16,876 nt of DNA. Source: CALMFQ01 sp964495595 (lineage in GTDB: Bacteria > Pseudomonadota > Gammaproteobacteria > Burkholderiales > SCOH01). This document shows, piece after piece, positions 7,280-13,850 of the stretch (positions within the stretch are counted from its first letter, which is position 1; each line of letters starts with the position of its first letter). A program made the translations under genes and the position numbers. The DNA lies in NCBI GenBank assembly GCA_964495595.1, contig CAZBWH010000070.1, positions 1-16,876 on the forward strand. The letters run 5' to 3'. The notes beneath the pieces are model-generated. The model was not told the DNA's origin, did not search any database, and saw only the letters and a program-made list of their open reading frames with translations.

Positions 7280-8539
7280 TTCGGTTGCTTTTTGAACAGT
7301 TCACGGAATACCGGATAGATGTCCGCCGGCGACTGTATTTTTTGCATTGCAAAATGCGGATGTTGGGCATTAATCTTGCTGTATTCATCCCACAAGTTCT
7401 GTGGTTGGCCTTCGGTGATCTCGACGTAGGCGAAATACTGTACCAGCGGCATGATTTTGTCGGTCAGTAACTCACGGCAAGTAACAGAGTCGCTATCCCA
7501 ATTGTCGCCATCTGACGCCTGAGCTACATACAGATTCCAGTCACCGCTCAGGTAGCGTTCGCTGATGATCTGGTAAAGCAGGTTGAGCGCGCTGGAAACC
7601 ACCGTGCCACCTGATTCTCGTGAGGTGAAGAAATCCTGTTCTTCAACCTCGCTGGCAGATGTGTGATGACGTATGAAAACTACCTGTATCATAGGCCCGG
7701 GTCAGAAATAGATACAACAGGATGAAGAAACGCTTAGCCATATCTTTCTTGGCCTCATCCATCGATCCGGATACGTCCATGATGCAGAACATGACCGCCT
7801 GGCTGGTAGGTTTGGGCACCTTGATCCGGTTGCTGTAGCGCAGATCGATTGGATCGATAAACGGAATGGCTAACAGCCTGACTTTCAGGCGATGAATTTC
7901 TGAACGTAACTCAAGAACTTCCGGATCGCTTTCATCCACACCCTGATCCAGTAGCGCTTGCAAGGCTTCTTCGGCCTCACGCAAGCGTTTGCGGGAACCA
8001 GCTCCAACGGCAATGCGCCGACCTAACGCGCCCCGAAGCGAACGCAACACATGAATGTTGCTCGGCGTTCCCGCTACGGTAAAGCCGGCACGGATACTTT
8101 TGAAGTCAGTGGTAGACGATAGCTGGGTCTTGACCATATTGGGCAATTCTAGGTCGTCAAAAAAGTAATTCAGAAACTCTTCCCGGCTCAGCTCGAAAAC
8201 AAAGTCGTCTTCGGTAACATCATCCGAGTTACTCGCCTGGCCGTTGCCAGCTCCGCTACCTCCCTGTGGCCGCGGTACGCGGTCTCCTTTTACATATTCC
8301 CGGTTTCCGGGGTGGACGCTTTCCCAAACGCCTCCGCGGCCGTGTCCGAATATCGGTTCGTTGATGTCTTTAACCGGGATGGATACCTTGTCCCCGCTTT
8401 CGATATCCGTAATGCTGCGCCCTTTAATCGAGCGAGCAACGGCTTCCCTGATTTGGCCCTTGTAACGACGCAAGAACCGCTCGCGGTTAATTGCCGACTT
8501 GTTTTTGCCCTGCACGCGGCGGTCGATCAGTTGCGCCAA
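7276..8539 (-). pseudogene. yeaH: YeaH/DUF444 VWA-domain protein, split by a frameshift
   Basis: YeaH (DUF444) proteins carry a von Willebrand A domain and are encoded with the PrkA kinase. The first reading frame gives residues 1-283 (IDRRVQGKNKS near the start, MDVSGSMD MIDAS motif, ending LYLFLTRAY). It then runs out of frame for 15 residues to a stop at 7643-7645. The rest of the family sequence (IQVVFIRHHTSAS, GGTVVSSALN, ASDGDNWDSD, DIYPVFRELF) continues in another frame from about 7689 to 7276. Together the halves give about 420 residues, against 427 in E. coli YeaH. Compared with the family, the junction lacks about two residues, consistent with a 5-base deletion. I chose the TTG at 8539 as start because AGGGAG lies six bases upstream; an in-frame ATG at 8569 would add ten residues. 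It could be a real null allele, a sequencing error, or less likely a programmed shift. Confidence 0.85.
7688..7693 (-). other. Frameshift junction within yeaH
   Basis: Reading the minus strand, the upstream frame goes GCC TAT GAT ACA while the family sequence resumes as ATA CAG GTA GTT one base out of phase. The junction lies at TAT-G-ATA (bases 7693-7687). An ATG (7692-7690) happens to open the downstream frame here, but no Shine-Dalgarno sequence precedes it. The break falls between the DxSxS motif and the conserved Thr and Asp loops of the VWA MIDAS site. Confidence 0.8.
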
Positions 8540-8572
8540 GATGGACTCCCTTTCTCTGCCGCCAACCAACTA

Positions 8573-8589
8573 TCCGGCAGGATACCGGA
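8573..8589. repeat. Small hairpin between prkA and yeaH
   Basis: TCCGG and CCGGA form a five-base-pair stem around a seven-base loop in the 89-base gap between prkA and yeaH. There is no T-run, so it is not a terminator. It could affect mRNA stability or processing, but this is speculative. Confidence 0.25.
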
Positions 8590-8628
8590 GCGGTTCAGCA
8601 GTGATAGCCGAAGCCTGTATCACCATGT

Positions 8629-10551
8629 TCACGATGACTTACGGACTCGCAAATACCACTCACACAACAATCTGACCTGTTTGGCGGTGTAGCCTTTTTC
8701 TACCATGCGGTCGACGAAATCCTGATGTTTTCTGGCATCGTCAGTCGATGCCTTGGCATTGAACGAAATGACTGGCAACAAGTCTTCGGTATTGGAAAAC
8801 ATTTTCTTTTCAATGACAGCACGTAATTTTTCATAGCTGGTCCATGCAGGGTTCTTTCCAGAATTGTTTGCCCTGGCCCGCAAGACAAAGTTGACGATTT
8901 CGTTGCGGAAGTCTTTCGGGTTGCTGATGCCCGCAGGTTTTTCTATCTTCTCCAGCTCGTTATTCAAAGAGTTACGATCAAAACCCTCACCAGTATCTGG
9001 GTCGCGGAACTCTTGATCCTGTATCCAGAAGTCCGCAAAAGTAACATAGCGATCGAAAATATTCTGGCCGTATTCCGAATAGCTTTCAAGGTAAGCGGTC
9101 TGAATCTCCTTGCCGATAAATTCAACATAGCGGCTGGCCAGATATTCTTTGATATACGCCATATATTTTTGCTCAACTTCAGGCGCAAACTGCTCCCGCT
9201 CCACCTGTTGTTCCAGTACATACAAGAGATGTACCGGGTTGGCTGCCACTTCAGTATTGTCAAAATTGAATACTTTCGACAATATCTTGAAGGCCCACCG
9301 GGTAGATAGTCCGTTCATGCCCTCGTCAACTCCTGCATAATCCCGGTATTCCTGAATCGACTTGGCCTTAGGGTCGGTATCCTTCAAATTCTCCCCATCA
9401 TAAACCAGCATCTTGGAAAAAATACTGGAGTTCTCCGGCTCAACCAAGCGCGAGAGCACCGAAAATTGCGATAGCATTTTCAATGTTCCAGGAGCGCAGG
9501 GTGAATCGGCGAGCGACGAGTTACGAATCAGCTTTTCATATATCTTGGCTTCATCCGAAACACGGAGGCAATATGGAACCTTTACAATATAAATCCGATC
9601 GAGAAATGCTTCGTTGTTGCGGTTATTCTTGAACTGCTTCCATTCCGATTCGTTGGAATGCGCCAATACAATGCCGTCAAACGGGATGGCACCAAATCCT
9701 TCGGTCCCTTTGTAGTTTCCCTCCTGGGTTGCCGTAAGCAGGGGGTGGAGCACCTTGATGGGAGCCTTGAACATTTCAACGAATTCCATCAGCCCCTGGT
9801 TGGCCAAGCACAAGCCGCCGGAATAGCTGTAGGCATCCGGATCATCCTGTGCATATTCTTCCAGCGCTCGAATATCGACCTTGCCTACCAGTGATGAAAT
9901 ATCCTGATTGTTTTCATCTCCAGGTTCTGTTTTGGAAATGGCAATCTGCTTCAATATCGAGGGGTAACGTTTAACCACTCGGAATTGATTGATGTCACCA
10001 TTGAATTCATGCAACCGCTTTACAGCCCAAGGAGACATAATGCCGCGCAGGTAACGCCGGGGTATCCCATAGTCTTCTTCCAGGATCGGCCCATCTTCGT
10101 CTTCGCTAAACAGGCCAAGAGGAGATTCGTTAACTGGAGACCCCTGGATTGCGTAGAACGGAACCTTTTCCATTAGCGATTTCAGCTTTTCCGCAATAGA
10201 TGATTTACCTCCACCCACTGGCCCTAACAGATACAGAACCTGTTTGCGCTCCTCCAACCCTTGGGCTGCGTGGCGAAAGTAGGCCACGACCTGCTCGATA
10301 ACCTCTTCCGTACCGTAGAAGTCACGAAAAGCAGGGTATATCTTGATGACTTTATTCGAGAAAATGCGTGTGAGGCGTGAGTCGTTACGGGTATCAACCA
10401 TTTCTGGCTCACCGATGGCCGCCAGCATGCGCTCTGCAGCGGTGGCATACGCCAAGTGGTCACGCTTGCAGATATCCAGATATTCTTGAAGCGAATACTC
10501 TTCTTCCCGTGTGCGTTCGTAGCGAGCGGTGTAGTTTTTGAAGATGTTCAT
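8629..10551 (-). CDS. prkA: PrkA family serine protein kinase (YeaG homologue)
   Basis: PrkA/YeaG proteins combine an AAA-type ATPase module with a C-terminal kinase-like region; in E. coli, YeaG is a stress and stationary-phase kinase. The product is 640 residues (E. coli YeaG 644). It contains Walker A GPVGGGKSS (110-118), a conserved stretch SPLGLFSEDEDG, a region with GLCLANQGLMEFVEMFKAPI, the sensor-like LAHSNESEWKQF, and the C-terminal WTSYEKLR and DDARKHQDFVDRM typical of the family. The start at 10551 has AGGTGA about five bases upstream; a TTG-type start six codons earlier (10569) is less likely. It is the first gene of the prkA-yeaH-spoVR operon, followed by an 89-base gap before yeaH. 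The kinase target here is unknown. Confidence 0.95.
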   Translation of the reverse strand: MNIFKNYTARYERTREEEYSLQEYLDICKRDHLAYATAAERMLAAIGEPEMVDTRNDSRLTRIFSNKVIKIYPAFRDFYGTEEVIEQVVAYFRHAAQGLEERKQVLYLLGPVGGGKSSIAEKLKSLMEKVPFYAIQGSPVNESPLGLFSEDEDGPILEEDYGIPRRYLRGIMSPWAVKRLHEFNGDINQFRVVKRYPSILKQIAISKTEPGDENNQDISSLVGKVDIRALEEYAQDDPDAYSYSGGLCLANQGLMEFVEMFKAPIKVLHPLLTATQEGNYKGTEGFGAIPFDGIVLAHSNESEWKQFKNNRNNEAFLDRIYIVKVPYCLRVSDEAKIYEKLIRNSSLADSPCAPGTLKMLSQFSVLSRLVEPENSSIFSKMLVYDGENLKDTDPKAKSIQEYRDYAGVDEGMNGLSTRWAFKILSKVFNFDNTEVAANPVHLLYVLEQQVEREQFAPEVEQKYMAYIKEYLASRYVEFIGKEIQTAYLESYSEYGQNIFDRYVTFADFWIQDQEFRDPDTGEGFDRNSLNNELEKIEKPAGISNPKDFRNEIVNFVLRARANNSGKNPAWTSYEKLRAVIEKKMFSNTEDLLPVISFNAKASTDDARKHQDFVDRMVEKGYTAKQVRLLCEWYLRVRKSS

Positions 10552-10629
10552 CGTGTCACCTTTGTGCAATCACCATGGATCGGCCCGTAGCCTTTGGAGC
10601 TTCCGCAACCACGGCTAGCTCACGATTTC

Positions 10630-10635
10630 ATCATA
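10630..10635 (-). promoter_or_regulatory. Possible -10 element upstream of prkA
   Basis: The 208-base gap between prkA and the tetR-type gene must hold the prkA promoter. On the minus strand the best -10-like hexamer is TATGAT, preceded by C (CTATGAT), at 10635-10630; TACAAT lies slightly further upstream. Neither has a convincing -35 at the right spacing. In E. coli the homologous operon depends on the stationary-phase sigma factor, which often needs little -35, but I cannot show that here. No other gene is seen in the gap. Confidence 0.25.
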
Positions 10636-10759
10636 GCCAATTGTAGACGCTGCAAGGGGGATGTTGCTCAGACGACAACGGTTGGGCGTGAGAACCTGCG
10701 CTGGCGCGTATGCTGGGGCCTTGTATGTCGCCCAGCTCGCCGAATAAATCAGCGCTCCC

Positions 10760-11377
10760 TTAGCGTGCGCAAGAGGGAATGAGAGGCTCCCGAATCAGCA
10801 AGGCGAGCATGCGTTCAGCCAGTTGATCAATGCTCAGGTCTCCGGACGGCTGGAACCATTGAACGGTCCAGTTCAGGCTGCCAAGCAGCATTTTGCGTAG
10901 CAATTTCGTATCCTGGGAAATCAGGCCAGAGCGCACGGCATCATCCAGCACTTGCTGCCAGATAAGTTCGTATTCGTCGCGCAGGCTGACGATGCGCTGT
11001 CTTGCCTGCAGGTCGAGGCTGTCCCATTCGTAAAGAGATACTTCCAGAGCGTGCTGCTGGCTGCCAAGCAAGGCGGTTAGATGAACGCGCAGCAAGGTTA
11101 GCAAGCGCGGTTTCGCCCCCTGGATCCCATGAAGGGCCGACCGTGCGTTGCGGGTGATTTCACCAATGCCATGTGCCATCACCGCTTCCAGGATTTCTGA
11201 CTTGCTACGGAAATGATAGAACAGGCTCCCAGACTGGATTCCGACAGCCTGCGCCAGATCCCTTACCGATGTCCTCTCGTATCCTTTGCTACGAAAGAGG
11301 TGCGATGCTGCTTCTATCAGTGCATCCTTGCGAGGCTTGTCACTGGCTACAGTCAGTGCGTCATCGAAGGCGGTCAT
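10760..11377 (-). CDS. TetR/AcrR family transcriptional regulator
   Basis: This is a DNA-binding repressor-type protein of 205 residues from the ATG at 11377 (a TTG at 11386 would add three). The N-terminal TetR helix-turn-helix spans about residues 15-60, with LIEAASHLFRSKGYERTSVRD, the recognition region VGIQSGSLFYHFRSKSEIL and the usual acidic/basic boundary. The C-terminal ligand-binding half contains SLNWTVQWFQPSGDLS, a pattern seen in TetR proteins of the KstR2/fatty-acid type; this is a weak resemblance and the ligand is unknown. It lies 43 bases downstream of aroA in the same direction and may be read from the aroA transcript. No strong ribosome binding site or operator was seen near it. 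Confidence 0.88.
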   Translation of the reverse strand: MTAFDDALTVASDKPRKDALIEAASHLFRSKGYERTSVRDLAQAVGIQSGSLFYHFRSKSEILEAVMAHGIGEITRNARSALHGIQGAKPRLLTLLRVHLTALLGSQQHALEVSLYEWDSLDLQARQRIVSLRDEYELIWQQVLDDAVRSGLISQDTKLLRKMLLGSLNWTVQWFQPSGDLSIDQLAERMLALLIREPLIPSCAR

Positions 11378-11420
11378 GGGTAACAAGTATGGCGTTGGGG
11401 AACATTACGGCCGAGACGTT

Positions 11421-12710
11421 TCACTGACGACTGATTTCCGCCAGGACCCGAAAATAGTCCGGAAATGTCTTGCTGACACATTTCGGGTCGTTGATGTTAA
11501 CGGTGACTCCGCCCAGTGCGACCAGCGAAAAACACATCGCCATCCGATGATCATCATAGGTGTCGATCGAAGCATTCTCGGTTAGTTGTGCCGGCGGCGT
11601 AATGCACAAGTAATCCGGGCCTTCTTCTACTGTTGCGCCAACCTTGCGCAGCTCGGTTGCCATAGCGGTAAGCCGGTCGGTTTCCTTGACTCTCCAGCTG
11701 GCCACATTCCGGATGGTGGTCGGTCCTTTAGCGAACAGGGCCGCTACGGCAATGGTCATTGCAGCATCCGGAATATGGTTGAGATCAGCATCGATACCTT
11801 TTAGCTGGCCGCTGCAGCCTGCTTCAATCCAGTCCTCGCCGACCGAGATTGTCGCCCCCATTTGCTGCAACACCTCAACGAAACGAACGTCACCCTGAAT
11901 GCTGTTCCTGCCAACACCTTGTACACGCACCGGCCCGCCACCAATGGCGCCGGCGGCGAGGAAATATGAGGCAGAGCTGGCATCCCCTTCAACATGAATG
12001 ACGCCAGGAGAGCGATATTGCTGATCCGCAGCGATGTGGAAAGAAGACCAGTCATTGCGTTGAACCGTGACACCAAAACGTTGCATGAGGTTAAGTGTAA
12101 TTTCAATGTATGGCTTTGAAATCAACTCGCCCTCTACCTGGATTGTGCTTGCGGCACCGGAAAGTGGCATCGCCATCAGCAAGGCGGTCAGAAACTGACT
12201 GGACACATTGCCACGAATGGACACTTGTCCGGCCGCCGACATCCGGGCAGGCCGAATTTCCAAGGGCGGAAAGCCGTCGTTCTCCAGGTAGTGGATGTCC
12301 GCACCGAGTTGACGTAATGCATCTACCAGGTCACCAATCGGCCGCTCGTGCATTCGAGCTACACCCGATAGTCGATAGTGCCCCCCTGCAAGGGCCAGTG
12401 CCGCTGTCAGGGGACGGAAAGCGGTGCCGGCATTGCCCAGGAAAAGAACCGCCTCCTTAACCGGGAATAGCCCTCCGCAGCCCGTCACCTGAAAATCACC
12501 CTGAGTGTTCCCCGGCCGGACGATCACTCCCAGCAAGGCTAGCGCCTCCAGCATCCGCTGAACGTCATCTGAGTCCAGAAGACCCCGTACATCGGTCTGG
12601 CCGTTCGCAAGGGCAGCAAGTAACAGGGTGCGGTTTGAAATACTTTTCGATCCGGGCAAAGTGACGTGTCCGGTGGCTCGTTTGATTGGCGCAAGAGCAA
12701 TGGATTCCAT
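11421..12710 (-). CDS. aroA: 3-phosphoshikimate 1-carboxyvinyltransferase (EPSP synthase)
   Basis: AroA joins shikimate-3-phosphate and phosphoenolpyruvate to give EPSP in the cytoplasmic shikimate pathway. The product is 429 residues (E. coli 427). Motifs are LPGSKSISNR near the start, LFLGNAGTAFRPL (class I, glyphosate-sensitive type, with Phe where E. coli has Met), RMHERPIGDLVDALRQLGA, DGDASSASY-like substrate loop, RVKETDRL and DDHRMAM near the C-terminus. The ATG at 12710 gives MESIALAPI, aligning with E. coli MESLTLQPI. An in-frame ATG at 12737 would add nine residues but lies only about 8 bases from the predicted transcription start. The gene is transcribed away from cmk-rpsA, whereas in many proteobacteria aroA precedes cmk on the same strand. 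Confidence 0.96.
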   Translation of the reverse strand: MESIALAPIKRATGHVTLPGSKSISNRTLLLAALANGQTDVRGLLDSDDVQRMLEALALLGVIVRPGNTQGDFQVTGCGGLFPVKEAVLFLGNAGTAFRPLTAALALAGGHYRLSGVARMHERPIGDLVDALRQLGADIHYLENDGFPPLEIRPARMSAAGQVSIRGNVSSQFLTALLMAMPLSGAASTIQVEGELISKPYIEITLNLMQRFGVTVQRNDWSSFHIAADQQYRSPGVIHVEGDASSASYFLAAGAIGGGPVRVQGVGRNSIQGDVRFVEVLQQMGATISVGEDWIEAGCSGQLKGIDADLNHIPDAAMTIAVAALFAKGPTTIRNVASWRVKETDRLTAMATELRKVGATVEEGPDYLCITPPAQLTENASIDTYDDHRMAMCFSLVALGGVTVNINDPKCVSKTFPDYFRVLAEISRQ

Positions 12711-12751
12711 GACTGTTGACTCTGCTTGCAGGTACATTGATGAAGCCCACT

Positions 12752-12757
12752 ATCATA
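12752..12757 (-). promoter_or_regulatory. Candidate -10 box for aroA
   Basis: TATGAT on the minus strand (12757-12752) matches five of six -10 positions. The -35 at 17-18 bases upstream is poor. A start near 12745 would give a 35-base leader to the ATG at 12710, which supports that start. The 78-base divergent region must also hold whatever drives the plus-strand genes, for which I saw no clear promoter. Confidence 0.35.
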
Positions 12758-12788
12758 GCGGCTCGACATCGTCAGGGACAGGTGTATC

Positions 12789-13058
12789 GTGACAAAAAGC
12801 GGGCGGGTGCCTTACCATGATATGCTGACCATCCCCGGTGTGGGCCAGTCAATAGCAAATGACCTTCTCGAGCTGGGATACCTGTCTGTGGCCAGTTTGC
12901 GTAGTGCAGACCCGGAAGAAATGTTTATGCGCCTGCAAACGATACGTAACGTCCGGCAGGATCGCTGTCTGTTGTATGTTTTTCGATGCGCTGTATATTT
13001 TGCACAAACGTCGTCGCCTGAAACGGAAAAACTCAAATGGTGGAACTGGAAAGACTGA
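12789..13058 (+). CDS. Cdd1-like helix-hairpin-helix protein
   Basis: A small protein of 89 residues resembling the Cdd1 family (PF11731, sometimes labelled pathogenicity locus or mitomycin-resistance protein). A helix-hairpin-helix motif, LTIPGVGQSIANDLLELGY (13-31), is the kind that binds DNA backbone non-specifically. The second half carries the family's DRCLLYVFRCAVYFA block with two cysteines (C60, C67). The GTG at 12789 has AGGGACAGG upstream; an ATG at 12822 would remove part of the N-terminus just before the motif. The function of the family is not established; a role in DNA repair or binding is inference from the motif. The 3' end overlaps cmk by 22 bases in another frame, suggesting co-transcription. 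Confidence 0.8.
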   Translation: MTKSGRVPYHDMLTIPGVGQSIANDLLELGYLSVASLRSADPEEMFMRLQTIRNVRQDRCLLYVFRCAVYFAQTSSPETEKLKWWNWKD

Positions 13059-13732
13059 TCCGTGCGCCAGTGATCGCAATCGACGGCCCTTCGGCGTCAG
13101 GCAAGGGAACGGTCGCCCAGCGGGTTGCCGCCGGTCTCGGATTTCATTATCTGGACAGCGGGGCGCTGTATCGGCTGCTAGTCGTCCGGGCAATCAGGCA
13201 AGGGATATCTACTGATGATGCAACTGCCCTGTCTCATCTCGCTGCAGAGCTGCCGGCAACTTTCTGTGGTGACAGCATTTGTCTGGATGGGCGCGATGTG
13301 ACGGGTGAGGTGAGATCGGAACAAACCGGGAATATGGCCTCACAAGTCGCAGCACTGCCGCAGGTTCGCGAGGCACTACTGGCCCGCCAGCGCGCATATC
13401 GCCAGCAGCCAGGACTGGTGGCTGACGGAAGAGATATGGGGTCCGTCGTTTTTCCCGATGCCGCGCTGAAAATCTTTCTCACTGCAACGGCAGAAGAGCG
13501 GGCGCAACGCCGTGTTAAGCAGTTGAAGGAAAAGGGCTTGCTGGCCGATGACACGGGTGATATATTCACGCGCATTTTGCAGGATATACGTAGTCGCGAC
13601 GCGAGGGATGCCAATCGGGCTGTAGCGCCACTGAAGCAGTTGCCTGACGCTCACCGTGTCGACACGACCAGCCTCACAGTCGAACAGGCGGTCGAAGCCA
13701 TAGTCAGTCTGTTTCCTCGTTCTCCTGCCTGA
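13037..13732 (+). CDS. cmk: Cytidylate kinase
   Basis: Cmk phosphorylates CMP and dCMP with ATP in the cytoplasm for nucleotide recycling. The product is 231 residues, standard for the bacterial enzyme. It shows the P-loop GPSASGKGT (17-25), YLDSGALYR in the nucleotide-binding region, DGRDMGSVVFPDA (usually GT where this has GS), and the lid region SRDARDANRAVAPL. The ATG at 13037 is preceded by GGAA about eight bases upstream and lies inside the end of the Cdd1-like gene. A terminator-like hairpin follows the stop. The order cmk-rpsA-ihfB is conserved in many beta- and gammaproteobacteria. Confidence 0.95.
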   Translation: MVELERLIRAPVIAIDGPSASGKGTVAQRVAAGLGFHYLDSGALYRLLVVRAIRQGISTDDATALSHLAAELPATFCGDSICLDGRDVTGEVRSEQTGNMASQVAALPQVREALLARQRAYRQQPGLVADGRDMGSVVFPDAALKIFLTATAEERAQRRVKQLKEKGLLADDTGDIFTRILQDIRSRDARDANRAVAPLKQLPDAHRVDTTSLTVEQAVEAIVSLFPRSPA

Positions 13733-13751
13733 ATTTCTGAATGCATAGTAC

Positions 13752-13785
13752 GCCCCGGCGCAGCGATCATGTGCCGGCGCTTTTT
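13752..13785 (+). terminator. Intrinsic terminator after cmk
   Basis: Bases 13755-13762 pair with 13770-13777 (eight pairs including one G-T) around the loop GCGATCA. Two more pairs (13752-13753 with 13779-13780) lie beyond a C-C mismatch. TTTTT follows at 13781-13785. It would end or attenuate the cmk transcript ahead of rpsA. Confidence 0.6.
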
Positions 13786-13790
13786 GTTTG

Positions 13791-13814
13791 CCAGCCTCCA
13801 GGCTGGTGTTTTTT
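13791..13814 (+). terminator. Second hairpin with T-run in the rpsA leader
   Basis: CCAGCC (13791-13796) pairs perfectly with GGCTGG (13801-13806) around the loop TCCA, followed by TGTTTTTT. It looks like a second intrinsic terminator, but its place in the rpsA leader also allows a role in translational control of S1. Confidence 0.5.
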
Positions 13815-13823
13815 CATCTAACC

Positions 13824-13848
13824 GTGCCTCGGGCACACTGGGTTTTTT
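13824..13848 (+). promoter_or_regulatory. Third hairpin just before the rpsA start
   Basis: GTGCC (13824-13828) pairs with GGCAC (13832-13836) around a TCG loop. ACTGGG and then six T follow, ending two bases before the ATG at 13851. The stem is short and the T-run is offset by six bases, so a structured translation-initiation region is more likely than a terminator. The site lacks a strong Shine-Dalgarno sequence, as in E. coli rpsA. Confidence 0.4.
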
Positions 13849-13850
13849 CA

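Noticed and set aside
7276..7692. Independent small gene starting at the ATG at 7692
   Set aside because: The protein is plainly the C-terminal part of YeaH, the ATG lacks a ribosome binding site, and the first half ends in the same region; a frameshift explains both.
10647..10670. Sigma-54 promoter upstream of prkA
   Set aside because: A TTGCA element is present on the minus strand, but the required GG-containing -24 element at the right distance is missing.
10594..10782. Plus-strand open frame of 62 codons in the gap upstream of prkA
   Set aside because: No ribosome binding site or family resemblance, and it runs into the 3' end of the TetR gene; the gap is better explained as the prkA promoter region.
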